From Acidobacteriota bacterium (GTDB taxonomy: Bacteria > Acidobacteriota > Terriglobia > Bryobacterales > Bryobacteraceae), in NCBI GenBank assembly GCA_029776225.1, contig JAKOTR010000031.1:62001-126000 (forward strand): a stretch of 64,000 nt of DNA, written 5' to 3'. The notes under the pieces were generated by a model. The model saw only the letters and a list, made by a program, of their open reading frames with translations. It was not told the origin of the DNA and did not search any database. Below, piece after piece: positions 1 through 9,720 of this stretch; position 1 is the first letter of the stretch, and each line of letters begins with the position of its first letter. A program made the position numbers and the translations under genes.

Positions 1-2527
1 TAGTGGCGCACAGTACGCGCACCTGAAAGGCGCGCCCCGGCTTTACCCCTGACGGCTCGATCACCGCAGCCACGTTATCGGCGTCAGCCAGATTAATCCC
101 AAGCCCCTCGGAAACCTTCGCCGCCCAGTTCTTCGGCCTCTTGCTCTTGCCGGAAACCGCCATCGAAAGCACCAGGTGCTCCTCGGCGCGCGTCATCGCA
201 ACATAAAGCAGCCGGTTCTCCTCCTCCCGCGACCTGACCCGCTGTTCTTCGGAAAACAGTGTGTACGGCAGGTCCTTTAAAGCTTCGCCGGTAGCGGGAT
301 CGAGCCAGCGCGCCACCACGCCTGCCGCCGGGGAGAACGTCAGTGGCGGAGATTCGTTTGAGACCCCTTTGTGCAGCGCCGCCAGGAAGACAATCGGAAA
401 CTCCAGGCCCTTGGCGCTATGGATGGTCATCAGCCGGACGGCGGATGTCGAATCTTCCGGAGGCGCCGCCGGTTCGTCGGGATCGGCCTCGCGCAGCTCT
501 TCCAGCTCCCGCACGAGGCGGCTGAGCGGCCGGGGGCGCGCGTCGTACCACTCGCGCAAGCGCACCAATAATTTTCGAAGATTCGCACGGGCGTGAGGGG
601 TGAGCGAGCTCTCGTAACCGGTGCCGTCGATGGCTTCGAGCAGCAGGCGATCCGGCGAAACCTCGTCGGCAATGGACCGCAGCCTGCACAGCCGTTCGCG
701 GAAGGCGCGCACGCGATCGAGCTCACCAGGGGCGAGCGCGGCGGTGTTGACGTGATCCAGCCAGTTCAAGGCAGCGCCCAGGTTGCCGATCTGCTTGAGG
801 CGGAACAGAGTTTCGTTTTGCAAACCCGCCAGCGGCGAACGCAGCACGGCGGCCATGCTGATTTCATCCCGCGGGTTGTTGATCACGCGCAGCAGATGAA
901 CCAGGTCGGTGACCTCCCGGGCCTCATAGAAGTGTTTTCCACGGGTGATCAGGAAGGGAATGCCGAGCTCGCGCAGCCCCTCTTCAATCGCGGGCAGCGC
1001 GTTGATGTTGCGCACCAGGACGGCCATGTCGCCCAGCTCCGCGGGCCGCGGTTTGCCGCCTCGCGGTTCGATCAGCAGCGAGCCTTCGAGTTCCCGGATT
1101 CTGAGCGCCAGAAGCCGCCCTTCGAGCGCCGCCGCTTCTTCCGCCGTTTCCGCAACCGCCGCGATCACCTCCACCGACGGCTCGCCTTTCGGCGTGAACT
1201 TACGGGCGGGCTCGAGTTCCTGCGGCTCGATGCCGTCCCCGCCTTCCAGGATTTTTTCGGCCGCAAAAAGGATCTCGCCGCGGCTTCGGTGATTCTGGCG
1301 CAACCGGTCCACCGGCCGCCCCTGCGCCGCTATGCTGTCGCGGAACTTCCGGAACACTTCGGGGTCGGCGTGGCGGAAGCCGTAGATGGCTTGGTTGATG
1401 TCGCCCACGGCGAAGAACGCGTCCGGTTTGCGGATCAGCTCGACGAGCATTGCCTGGAGCGGGTTGGTGTCCTGCAACTCGTCCATGAGGATCTCGTCGA
1501 AGCGCTCGCGAACGCGGTTGCGCAGCGGCTCCCGGTCGCGCAGCAGGCGGATGACGAGTTCCTCGAGATCGGCGAAATCCAGCGCGTTGAGCTCCTGCTT
1601 GCGGCGGCGGTACGCTGCGTCGAGCCGGGCGATGGCCTCGAACAGCAGCGCCCGCTGCGGCGCGTAGTATTCGGCGATGAGCGCCTGGCGTGCGGCCGGC
1701 ACGAGCTTCTGCTTCATCCCCCGCACGGCTTCGTAGATGGGGTTGTTCCTGCGCAGTCTTTTGAGATTGCAGTCGAACTCGGCCAGCACGTGGAAATGCT
1801 GCGGCGAAACGGGGCGATTCTCCAGCTCCAGCGCCCGCACGCACCACTCCTGTACCTGCGCCAGCGCCAGTTTCTGGCTAGGGGACCAGTCGCGGGGCCG
1901 CTCCGATACGATTCCGCGGATGCACTCCAGCAGCCTGGGGAAGGCATCGGCGCCGGCCAGGTTACGGCCAACCGATTCTGCGGGCACGTCGAGGACGGTG
2001 ACGCGCATGGCCTCGTAAACGTTCACCAGGCCCTGCACGGGGTCCGAAAGATCGAGAGCGGCGAAAAGGCTGCGCAGTTCGTCCGGTTTGTCCCGGAGCA
2101 GGCTGTCGAGCGCCTCTTCGGCGGCCATGGAAAGCTCGGCGGAAGCCTCCACGGCGTCCAGCACCTGGAACTGGGGGTCGATGCCGGCCTCAATGGCGTG
2201 TTCCCGCAACAGGTGCGCGCAGAAGGCGTCGATCGTGTAGACCGGGGCACGCTCGATCTGCTCGCGCACCTTCTTTTGCCCAGCGAAATCGCGCGCGAGG
2301 CGCTGCTTCAATTCGCCGGCCGCTTTTTCGGTGAACGTGATGGCGAGCAGCCGCAATGGCGACGCGCCGCGCTCGACACGCCGGCGGAAGCGTTCCACCA
2401 GCACCCTGGTCTTTCCCGAGCCGGGACCTGCGACTACGCACACATCCTGGCCGCGCCGCTCGACGGCTTCGAGCTGCTCGCGCGTCAGCGTGAAAGCAGG
2501 CTTTTCGGTGGTGCGAACCGTTTCCAT
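1..2527 (-). CDS. addA: AddA-like UvrD-family helicase-nuclease subunit (3' end outside window)
   Basis: ATP-dependent DNA helicase of the UvrD/RecB superfamily, expected to work with the AddB product encoded just upstream in double-strand break resection and recombination. About 842 residues are visible from the ATG at 2527, and the frame stays open to base 1, so the C-terminal nuclease region is missing. Seen: Walker A AGPGSGKT near residue 30, TFTEKAAGEL (motif Ia), the Walker B form DELQDTNPLQ, and motif VI LLYVAMTRAEEHL near the window edge. The start lies 10 bases after the addB stop, so the pair is probably co-transcribed. The addA name rests on the addB neighbour; the visible part alone would also fit other UvrD-like helicases. 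Confidence 0.8.
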   Translation of the reverse strand, partial: METVRTTEKPAFTLTREQLEAVERRGQDVCVVAGPGSGKTRVLVERFRRRVERGASPLRLLAITFTEKAAGELKQRLARDFAGQKKVREQIERAPVYTIDAFCAHLLREHAIEAGIDPQFQVLDAVEASAELSMAAEEALDSLLRDKPDELRSLFAALDLSDPVQGLVNVYEAMRVTVLDVPAESVGRNLAGADAFPRLLECIRGIVSERPRDWSPSQKLALAQVQEWCVRALELENRPVSPQHFHVLAEFDCNLKRLRRNNPIYEAVRGMKQKLVPAARQALIAEYYAPQRALLFEAIARLDAAYRRRKQELNALDFADLEELVIRLLRDREPLRNRVRERFDEILMDELQDTNPLQAMLVELIRKPDAFFAVGDINQAIYGFRHADPEVFRKFRDSIAAQGRPVDRLRQNHRSRGEILFAAEKILEGGDGIEPQELEPARKFTPKGEPSVEVIAAVAETAEEAAALEGRLLALRIRELEGSLLIEPRGGKPRPAELGDMAVLVRNINALPAIEEGLRELGIPFLITRGKHFYEAREVTDLVHLLRVINNPRDEISMAAVLRSPLAGLQNETLFRLKQIGNLGAALNWLDHVNTAALAPGELDRVRAFRERLCRLRSIADEVSPDRLLLEAIDGTGYESSLTPHARANLRKLLVRLREWYDARPRPLSRLVRELEELREADPDEPAAPPEDSTSAVRLMTIHSAKGLEFPIVFLAALHKGVSNESPPLTFSPAAGVVARWLDPATGEALKDLPYTLFSEEQRVRSREEENRLLYVAMTRAEEHLVLSMAVSGKSKRPKNWAAKVSEGLGINLADADNVAAVIEPSGVKPGRAFQVRVLCAT

Positions 2528-2537
2528 AAATGAGCGG

Positions 2538-5261
2538 CTACAGGGATTCCGCGGCCGTTCCAACCAGAACCGCTTCGGTTTCCGCCGTCCGGCACACGTC
2601 CGCAAACGAGCAAAAGTCGCATCCGCCGGTAGTCCGTCCGTTTGGCTCCACGCGGCCCTGGCGAATCTCTGCCGCCGCGCGCGCCGCGGCCGCGCGAACC
2701 GCTTCCAGCCGTTCCCAAAGCTCCTGCGGGGTGCAGGACGTGCCGATGTGCTCGAAACCGGGGAGGCCGATGTGCCAGCCGTCCACTTTCACCTCGCCGC
2801 GCAGGCCGTAGTAGAACCAGCCCGCCGGAGTATACCCGTGCAGGCGATGCAGACCAAGCAGGTAGAGAGCGCCTTGAACGTGCAAGCCCTCCTCGTAGCC
2901 GCGGATCCGGTTTGCGATGCCCTGCGGCCCGCTGTACTTGAAATCGATCACCACGGCTTGCTTGTCCGGGCTCACCGCGTAACAATCGATCCGGCCGCTG
3001 ATTTCGGTGTCCTCGTCGATCGGAAAGCGTATGTTCTGTTCCGTGTAGATCCTCCAGCCGACCAGGCGCAGGGCTTCGCTGAGATACTGGCGAAGATCGC
3101 GCCACATGGCGATGCGTGCCATCTCCGTGCGGCAGCCAGCGGGGACGCGCTCTCGCGCCGTCACCTCGTTGAACACGCGTTCGAACACCGCATCGAGCGA
3201 ATCTCCGGTGTTCTGGAGCTCGGCCAGCGTCTGGTGGACGATTGAGCCTTGAAGCGCGGGTCCGAGCCGGTCGGCGGGCCTCTCCGGCGGCTCCTCGAGC
3301 CCGAGCGTGTGCGCCAGGAAAAAGTGGAACGGGCACGCCAAAAACGTCTCAATGGCCGTCGGGCGAAGCGTGCCGTGCTGCACGCGGACCAGATCGAGCA
3401 GATCCGCGTCGCGAAGGTAAGGGGCGCGGGGCGCTTCTCCGGCGTTCTGCGGGACTCGCGCGGGGCGCACCGGACGGGCCTTCACCGGGGTCAGCGGGGA
3501 CTTGTCAAGAAAGAACGAAGGCAGGTTCGGATCGCCCTTAGCGTTTGTCTCCGGATAACTCAACACGAGCTCGGAGGCGGCGCGGCTGACGGCGATGTCG
3601 AACAGAAATTCCTCCTCGCGCCGGCGCGCGGCCGTGGTTTTCACACCAAGACCGGCTCTGTTCAGCGCAACGCGCGTCTCTTCCGGGAATATCGGATCGC
3701 CGCCGTGATACATTGGGAACTGTTTTTCCAGCAGCCCGCAGACGAACACGACGGGCAGCTCCCACTGCCTCGCCTCATACACGTCCATCACGTGGACTAC
3801 GTTCCGGCGTCCGTCGGGAACACGTAGCTGGCTTTCCGCCAGCACAATCTTCGCGGCCCGCCAGAATTCCGAGAAAGGCAGCAGAACGCCCTCCGGCAGC
3901 GCCGCGGCAGCCTCGTCCATCGCGGAATCGAAGGCAGCGAGCGCGGCCGCCTGGCTCCGCCAGAGCGCCGCCGTTTCATGGGAAACGCCGTCGGTGATAG
4001 CGGGCGTCCGCACGAGAGAACGGAGAGTCTTGGCCGCGGCAGCCCACTCCGCTTGCGTCTGCCGCAGTCCCGCCCAGGGCGCGAGTGTCGCGAGGCGGTC
4101 CAGCAGCGCATGGAGCCGCGGATCGTCGCAAAGCTGCCGCAGCGGGTCGAGTCCCTTCCCCGGCAGCGCGCTGATCGCGGCGAATTCCAGCCGGTCGCAG
4201 GCGGGCGTCGCGCCGAAGCCGGAAGGCGTCATCTTGAGGAGTTCGAGCACGGCTTCGTGCTCCCAGCCGCCCAGCATCGCCTCCACCGCGCCCGTCAGGT
4301 ATCTCACGATCGGGTGGCTGTCCAGAGGTTCGGCGAAGTAGAAGCGCGCCGGAATGCCGAATCGCTGGAACACTGCCTGGAGCAGCGGAACGTACGGCGT
4401 CCGGCTGCGGAGCACGACTCCGATTTCCCGGAACTGCCGGCCCGCGGCAACCTGTTCCAGAATGCGGCGCGCGATCTCCTCCGCCTCCTGGTCGATGGTG
4501 TGGGCGGTGAACAGCGTGACCTTCGGCTGCCTGTAAGAAGCGCCGTCCAGCCGTGTTTCCGCGAACTTTTTCCGCAACAGCACCAGGCGGGCTACTTCCG
4601 AGCCCTCCCAAAGCGGCAGTGTCACCGTGACGTCGACATGCTTGCGGATGGCGTCGATGAGCTCCAGTTCCGGCTCGCTGAGCGTGAAGAAGCCATCGAG
4701 GAACACCTCGCGGACGCCGCCCAAGCCCCGGTTGCGGATTTCGTCGGCCGCTATCTTCAGCCGCTCCGGGCGCGAAATCCACCCGCGGCGGTGAAACTCT
4801 CGCTCCACCTGCCGGTAAACCGTGCAGAAGGCCTCCGTAGTGGGGGTCTGACAGTCCGCGGCATCCAGCGCTCTTGCGAGCCGCCGCGCATCGTAGCCGG
4901 CCGAAGAAAACTCGTCGATCAGCCGCGCCAGCACGGTGCGGAACCCGGGGAGTCCGGCCACGGCCGCAAAGGCTTCCGGCGGCCTGGTTGCGAGCACGTG
5001 ATCGACGATCAGATCGACCGCCGCCGCGGGGACCTCAGGGTGGCCCTGCACCCATTGCGCGGTGAATTTCCAGAGCGTGGTGATGAGTCCGGGGCGCAGC
5101 GCGAAGCCTTCTCTGGCGAGCTGATTGCGGATATGTTCGGCCATGGTCGCCGTCGGGACCAGCAGGCGGAAATCCAACGAACCCCGGCGCAGCCCTGCGC
5201 GGATGAGCTCCAGGACCCGGTGACTTTTCCCGGATCCCGGAGGACCGGTAAGTAAGAGCAT
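2538..5261 (-). CDS. addB: AddB-like helicase/exonuclease subunit
   Basis: Second subunit of an AddAB-type helicase-nuclease. With the ATG at 5261 the protein is 907 residues and begins directly with the P-loop GPPGSGKS. The C-terminal part carries a PD-(D/E)XK nuclease signature, RIDCYAVS followed by VVIDFKYSG, and four cysteines placed as in the AddB iron-sulfur cluster: one in FLACPFHFFL and three in CDFCSFADVC (C-x2-C-x5-C). The frame is open for another 85 codons upstream, but that stretch is low-complexity, antisense to the end of the ABC transporter gene, and precedes the P-loop, so the internal ATG was chosen. The gene sits 52 bases after the ABC transporter stop and 10 bases before addA. 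Confidence 0.78.
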   Translation of the reverse strand: MLLLTGPPGSGKSHRVLELIRAGLRRGSLDFRLLVPTATMAEHIRNQLAREGFALRPGLITTLWKFTAQWVQGHPEVPAAAVDLIVDHVLATRPPEAFAAVAGLPGFRTVLARLIDEFSSAGYDARRLARALDAADCQTPTTEAFCTVYRQVEREFHRRGWISRPERLKIAADEIRNRGLGGVREVFLDGFFTLSEPELELIDAIRKHVDVTVTLPLWEGSEVARLVLLRKKFAETRLDGASYRQPKVTLFTAHTIDQEAEEIARRILEQVAAGRQFREIGVVLRSRTPYVPLLQAVFQRFGIPARFYFAEPLDSHPIVRYLTGAVEAMLGGWEHEAVLELLKMTPSGFGATPACDRLEFAAISALPGKGLDPLRQLCDDPRLHALLDRLATLAPWAGLRQTQAEWAAAAKTLRSLVRTPAITDGVSHETAALWRSQAAALAAFDSAMDEAAAALPEGVLLPFSEFWRAAKIVLAESQLRVPDGRRNVVHVMDVYEARQWELPVVFVCGLLEKQFPMYHGGDPIFPEETRVALNRAGLGVKTTAARRREEEFLFDIAVSRAASELVLSYPETNAKGDPNLPSFFLDKSPLTPVKARPVRPARVPQNAGEAPRAPYLRDADLLDLVRVQHGTLRPTAIETFLACPFHFFLAHTLGLEEPPERPADRLGPALQGSIVHQTLAELQNTGDSLDAVFERVFNEVTARERVPAGCRTEMARIAMWRDLRQYLSEALRLVGWRIYTEQNIRFPIDEDTEISGRIDCYAVSPDKQAVVIDFKYSGPQGIANRIRGYEEGLHVQGALYLLGLHRLHGYTPAGWFYYGLRGEVKVDGWHIGLPGFEHIGTSCTPQELWERLEAVRAAAARAAAEIRQGRVEPNGRTTGGCDFCSFADVCRTAETEAVLVGTAAESL

Positions 5262-5313
5262 TGAAAGGAAAGTATAGCGTGGAGCCCGGCCATTGGGTCG
5301 GGTGAAATGCCGC

Positions 5314-7170
5314 TTACGGCTTGTGAACCCCGGCCGTATCGGGTTGAACGACTGGCGGAAGGTCCTCCGCGTCCACCTCGTCCTCCGGCTCGCGTGCGGC
5401 GCGGCCATCGCCGGAGGAGTTCGAGTAGTAGCTGTACAGTTCCCGGTAGGTCGGGCTGATTTCCAGGAGTTCGCTGTGGGTGCCGATGGCTTCGATGCCG
5501 CCGCGGCGAAAGACAACGATGTTGGGGCAATGCAGGATGGTCGAGAGGCGGTGCGCGATCAGGAACGACGTGCGGCCCCGGACGGCGCGGTCGGTGGCCT
5601 GCTGGATCAGATGTTCGCTCTGGCTGTCGAGATGGCTGGTGGCTTCGTCCAGAATCAGAATGCGCGGGTTGCGCAGAACGGCGCGCGCGATTCCGATACG
5701 CTGGCGCTCGCCGCCGGAGAGCTTCAGCCCCCGTTCGCCGACCAGGCTGTCGTAGGCTTTCTCCGTGCGGCAGATGAAGTCGTGAGCGAGGGCGAGCCGC
5801 GCGGCTTCCTCGATCTCTTCGCGCGATGCGCCGGGACGGCCGTACGCGATGTTTTCGGCGATGGTGCGCGAGAACAGGTCGACCTCCTGCGGCACGACGG
5901 CGATCTGGGCGCGGAGGCTTTCCTGGGTCACCTCGCGGATATCAACGCCGTCAATCAGGATCGAGCCGTGCTGCGGGTCGAACAGGCGCAGCAGAAGATT
6001 GATGAAAGTGGTCTTGCCGCTGCCGCTTCGGCCGACCAAAGCGACCGTGGCGCCGGCCGGAACGAAGAGATTCACGTCCCGCAGGACCCAGCGCTGGCCG
6101 TCGCCGTAGCGGAACCATACATTGCGGAACTCGATGCCGTGGCTCAACGGCGGGAGGGCGCGGGCGCCGGGGAGATCCACCACGCAAGCACGCTGATCGA
6201 GCACGCCGAAGAGGCGCTCGATGCGGGCCATGTTGCGGCGCAGGCGCGGCAGAATCGTCGAGAGCTGCGAGATCGGGTGATAGGCCATACCGGAAAGCGT
6301 CAAATAAAGCACGAACTCGCCTACCGTGGCGCGGCCCGAGCGTACAAACCATCCCGCCAGAAAGATCACGCTGACGCTGCCCGCCGTGGCGATCAGGCTC
6401 TGCGTGTTCTCCACAAGGCTCCATAGCCGTTCGCCGCGGAACTGCGTTTCGCGCGCTTTGCATTGCAGCGCGTACTGCCGCCGGATTTCCGCCCGCTCCT
6501 GGGAGAACTTTTTGACTGTGATCACGTTGCCGGCGACGTCGTAGCGTTCTTTCGACACTTCTTCAAACCGCTCGCACCCTTGCTGCTCCAGTTCGTAGAT
6601 GCGCACGGTGAGCCCGCGGACCGCCGCGAGGTAAACGGGAAGCGGCAGGCAGATGGCAAGCGCGATCCACGGGTTCTTGTAAAGCAGCGAGGCCAGGACC
6701 CCGCCAAAGATGATCAACGGCGGTACGAGGTTTTGGCCCAGGATGTCGAACAGGACGGCGAACACGGCGCCGCAGCCGGAATCGATGCGGCCGATGAGCT
6801 GGCCGCTGCTGGCGCTGTGATGAAACTGCGCATCCAGGCGGAGATAATTCTCAAACGCCTGATAACGAACCTGGTCTTCTATGCCCGTGACGGTCTTGAA
6901 GAGGAAGTAATTGTAGAGCGAACGAATGCCGCGGGCCGAAACCGTTGCCGCCAGGATCATCAGGGCCGGTATCAGCAACACGCGCACTTCGAGCGGCGAG
7001 GAAGATTGAAAAGACGCAACCAGCGAATCGATGAGCCGCTGAGTGACGAACGGCACGGCGATATCGAGTGCGGCCGCGGCCACCACGAGAGTAATCAGAA
7101 GCGAAACGGCGCGCTTCCGGGTGGAGAACAGCCCCAGGAGTCTCCATGCTGGATGTGATTTCTGGTTCAC
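5314..7170 (-). CDS. ABC exporter half-transporter (fused membrane and ATPase domains)
   Basis: A 618-residue protein of the MsbA/BmrA type, presumably acting as a homodimer in the inner membrane to export a lipid or drug. The N-terminal half has about six hydrophobic segments, the first at residues 21-42. The C-terminal ATPase has Walker A GRSGSGKT, the signature LSGGERQRIGIARAV, Walker B ILILDEATSHLD and the switch histidine in IAHRLST. A hydrophilic acidic tail of about 30 residues follows the ATPase domain. The substrate cannot be told from sequence. It lies upstream of addB on the same strand but is probably unrelated in function. Confidence 0.88.
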   Translation of the reverse strand: MNQKSHPAWRLLGLFSTRKRAVSLLITLVVAAAALDIAVPFVTQRLIDSLVASFQSSSPLEVRVLLIPALMILAATVSARGIRSLYNYFLFKTVTGIEDQVRYQAFENYLRLDAQFHHSASSGQLIGRIDSGCGAVFAVLFDILGQNLVPPLIIFGGVLASLLYKNPWIALAICLPLPVYLAAVRGLTVRIYELEQQGCERFEEVSKERYDVAGNVITVKKFSQERAEIRRQYALQCKARETQFRGERLWSLVENTQSLIATAGSVSVIFLAGWFVRSGRATVGEFVLYLTLSGMAYHPISQLSTILPRLRRNMARIERLFGVLDQRACVVDLPGARALPPLSHGIEFRNVWFRYGDGQRWVLRDVNLFVPAGATVALVGRSGSGKTTFINLLLRLFDPQHGSILIDGVDIREVTQESLRAQIAVVPQEVDLFSRTIAENIAYGRPGASREEIEEAARLALAHDFICRTEKAYDSLVGERGLKLSGGERQRIGIARAVLRNPRILILDEATSHLDSQSEHLIQQATDRAVRGRTSFLIAHRLSTILHCPNIVVFRRGGIEAIGTHSELLEISPTYRELYSYYSNSSGDGRAAREPEDEVDAEDLPPVVQPDTAGVHKP

Positions 7171-7369
7171 AGCGTTTTACCGCGGGCTGCGCGGTTCGAT
7201 TGAAGGAACTGCCGGGAAATGAAAAAGCGCTAAGAACAACGGGTAAGTCAGCCAGCCCTCAAAAGGCGATTGTAACAAGCCGGGCAGCCTCGGCCATCAA
7301 ACACAAAATGAAATATGCCTAATTTCGGCCGGTACTCACCGTCGCGCACGTGGTATTCTCTACGCTGAG

Positions 7370-8779
7370 ATGTTTAGCCGGCGCCGCAGGAAGGCGAGAT
7401 TTCTTTTCGGTCTGTCGGATATCCTTCTCACCGCAATTGCATTCACCGCGGCGTACATGAGCCGGACCGTGCTCCCGCTGGAACGGCATTTTTACCTTTC
7501 CGTCGAAGTGCGGGCGCTGCTGCTCGGTTTCTCGCTGCTGGCGTGGGTGGGGATGGGGCTGTGGCTGAACGTCTATGACAGGCTGGAAGCAGGCAACCCG
7601 AAGGTGATTGTGCGCGACAGCTTCCACCAGTCGCTGCTTGGTTTGACTTCGCTGGTGATTTTTCAGTACACGCTGCGCCTGGACCTGAGCCGGCCGTTTC
7701 TCGGCTTGTTCGGCATGTATGCCTTTCTGTTGGTGTGCGTGTTCCGGCTGGCCGCCAGCAGGGTGGTGATCGCCGTGCGGCAAGGCGCGCCGAATTACGT
7801 CATGGTGGTCGGGACGGGAGAGAGCGCGAGGCGGTTGGGCGCCGCGCTCGAAGGCGCCGCAAAGTTCGGGGTCCGGCTGGCTGGCTTTTTGGCCGACGAT
7901 CCGGAGAACGCACCGGAAACGATCCGCTTGGGAGAGGAATACAAGGTCCACGCGCTGGCGGACCTGCCGCTGCTGCTCAGGCGGCAAGTGATCGATGAGG
8001 TGCTGTTCGCGGTAGAAAGCAGGAAACTGGCCGACCTGGAAGACGTACTCGTATTGTGCGACGAGGAAGGCGTGCGGACGCGCCTGATGGTGGAGTTCTT
8101 CCCTCATGTGAATAGCGAGATTTACCTGGAGCGGTTCGGTGCGATGCCGCTGCTGACCTTTTCGGCGACGCCGCACGACGAGATCCGGCTGCTCATCAAG
8201 CGGATCACCGATGTGGTGGTGGCCGCGATTGCGCTCATCGTGCTCGCGCCGTTCATGGTCCTCGTGGCGGTGCTGATCCGGCTGACCTCGCCCGGTCCGG
8301 CCATTTTCAAACAGGTGCGCTGCGGGCTGAACGGCCGGCGTTTCACGCTGTATAAATTCCGCTCCATGTGCGAAAACGCCGAGGAGCTGAAGGAGAGGCT
8401 CCAGCACCTGAACTGCAAGTCCACTGCGTTCAAGATTCCCAATGATCCGCGGCTGACTCCGCTCGGGCGCTACCTGCGCAAGTTTTCCATTGACGAGTGG
8501 CCGCAACTCTGGAACGTGCTGAAAGGGGATATGTCGCTGGTGGGGCCGCGGCCGGCGGTTCCGGCTGAGGTGGAGCAATACAAGACCTGGCAGAGGCGCC
8601 GGCTGCGGATGCGTCCCGGGCTGACGTGCCTGTGGGCACTCGAGGGGCGCGATAACCTTGACTTTGAGACTTGGATGAAGATGGACATGGAATACATCGA
8701 CAACTGGTCTCTGGCTTTGGATTGGAAGATTCTACTGCTCACAATTCCCCACGTACTGTCGGGGAAGGGAGCACACTAA
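7370..8779 (+). CDS. Polyprenyl-phosphate sugar phosphotransferase (WbaP/WcaJ type)
   Basis: Initiates exopolysaccharide or O-antigen synthesis by moving a sugar-1-phosphate onto undecaprenyl phosphate at the inner membrane. The 469-residue protein has the two-part layout of the long family members: an N-terminal region with about four membrane helices (residues 10-140), a Rossmann-like middle (VMVVGTGESARRLG), then a fifth membrane helix after KRITDVV. The C-terminal catalytic domain has YKFRSM and the block DEWPQLWNVLKGDMSLVGPR, with the conserved DE and PR residues. No other polysaccharide genes are adjacent. The sugar specificity is unknown. Confidence 0.9.
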   Translation: MFSRRRRKARFLFGLSDILLTAIAFTAAYMSRTVLPLERHFYLSVEVRALLLGFSLLAWVGMGLWLNVYDRLEAGNPKVIVRDSFHQSLLGLTSLVIFQYTLRLDLSRPFLGLFGMYAFLLVCVFRLAASRVVIAVRQGAPNYVMVVGTGESARRLGAALEGAAKFGVRLAGFLADDPENAPETIRLGEEYKVHALADLPLLLRRQVIDEVLFAVESRKLADLEDVLVLCDEEGVRTRLMVEFFPHVNSEIYLERFGAMPLLTFSATPHDEIRLLIKRITDVVVAAIALIVLAPFMVLVAVLIRLTSPGPAIFKQVRCGLNGRRFTLYKFRSMCENAEELKERLQHLNCKSTAFKIPNDPRLTPLGRYLRKFSIDEWPQLWNVLKGDMSLVGPRPAVPAEVEQYKTWQRRRLRMRPGLTCLWALEGRDNLDFETWMKMDMEYIDNWSLALDWKILLLTIPHVLSGKGAH

Positions 8780-8802
8780 TAAAAGAGGGGACGGTGTGAT
8801 AA

Positions 8803-9417
8803 ATGGACCTTGTACCAACCCAACAAGACGTCGTGAACCTGTTGCGCACTACCGGTGCGCTTCGGACCGGACATTTTGAGTATCCGAACGGCCTGCACTG
8901 CAATGAATATTTGCAAGTGGCCTTGGCAATGCGCTACTACCAGCACGCCAAGGTGTTGAGCGTCGGGTTGAGCCGGCTTTTCCGTGCCAATCCGGAGATT
9001 CGGGCCATTATCCCCGAATTGTCCATCGTGACACCTGCGACAGGCGGGCTTCCGGTGGCCTACGGCGTGTGCGAAGCGCTTCGCGCACACCAGGTGTACT
9101 GGGCCGAGGAGGAAGAACCCGGCCAGCCGCTGCGCTTCCGCCAGTACCTCGAGCAGGTGAAGGGAGAAAAGGTGGTGCTGGTGGACGACATCCTGCGTAC
9201 AGGACGGAAGCTGGGCGAGTTGAAGGCGTTGGTCGAGTCCAACGGCGCGCAGGTGGTCGCGATCGGAGTGATCATCTACCAGCCGACGCCGGATACCAAA
9301 GATTTCGGCCCGCTGCCACTGTATTACCTGGCGAAGCTGGACGCCATGTATTACCGGGACGCCGCCTGCTGCGACTTGTGCCAGCAGGGCGTGCCGCTGG
9401 AGCGGATACGAGTGTAG
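8803..9417 (+). CDS. PyrE-like phosphoribosyltransferase
   Basis: A 204-residue type I phosphoribosyltransferase. The PRPP loop reads VVLVDDILRTGRKLGEL near residue 125, with the paired acidic residues and TG of the family. The overall layout resembles orotate phosphoribosyltransferase, which makes OMP for the OMP decarboxylase encoded by pyrF at 57.6 kb, but the substrate is not proven. The C-terminus has an unusual CCDLCQQG cysteine cluster that could bind a metal. It follows the sugar transferase gene by 23 bases, so the two could share a transcript. Confidence 0.7.
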   Translation: MDLVPTQQDVVNLLRTTGALRTGHFEYPNGLHCNEYLQVALAMRYYQHAKVLSVGLSRLFRANPEIRAIIPELSIVTPATGGLPVAYGVCEALRAHQVYWAEEEEPGQPLRFRQYLEQVKGEKVVLVDDILRTGRKLGELKALVESNGAQVVAIGVIIYQPTPDTKDFGPLPLYYLAKLDAMYYRDAACCDLCQQGVPLERIRV

Positions 9418-9720
9418 CTGCTCACCCGAATCCGACGTAAACGCGCTGGCGCGGCCGGGATTTCGAAGCCTCGCCGGCAGGCGGGCCAACTGAGCCCGGC
9501 CGCGGCGCCGCGAAGCCCAGCCCAAATTCTTCCACCCAGCCGATAACGCCCGGCCGGCAACGATTCCTGTAGCTGCTTGCAAGAATGGCCCGCCGGGGCC
9601 GCCCCTTCCGCCGTTCCCTTCCGTGGTTTAAGAACGGCCCAGTGCTCATGAAGATTGCATCCTCTGGGCTGAAACCTCATCAATATCTGTTAAGTGTTCG
9701 TGTAGCCATAGTGAACTCAG
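9418..9720. other. Intergenic region with no recognised gene
   Basis: About 300 bases between the phosphoribosyltransferase and the TonB-type receptor. No convincing reading frame, RNA gene or strong terminator was seen. It should contain the promoter of the receptor gene; the last 60 bases are distinctly more AT-rich than the rest, but no clear -35/-10 pair stands out. Confidence 0.4.

Noticed and set aside
593-2533. 646-codon plus-strand frame
   Set aside because: Antisense of addA, which has clear helicase motifs; the plus-strand product has no recognisable features.
5262-5516. 85-codon N-terminal extension of AddB
   Set aside because: Low-complexity, overlaps the ABC transporter end, and AddB proteins start with the P-loop.
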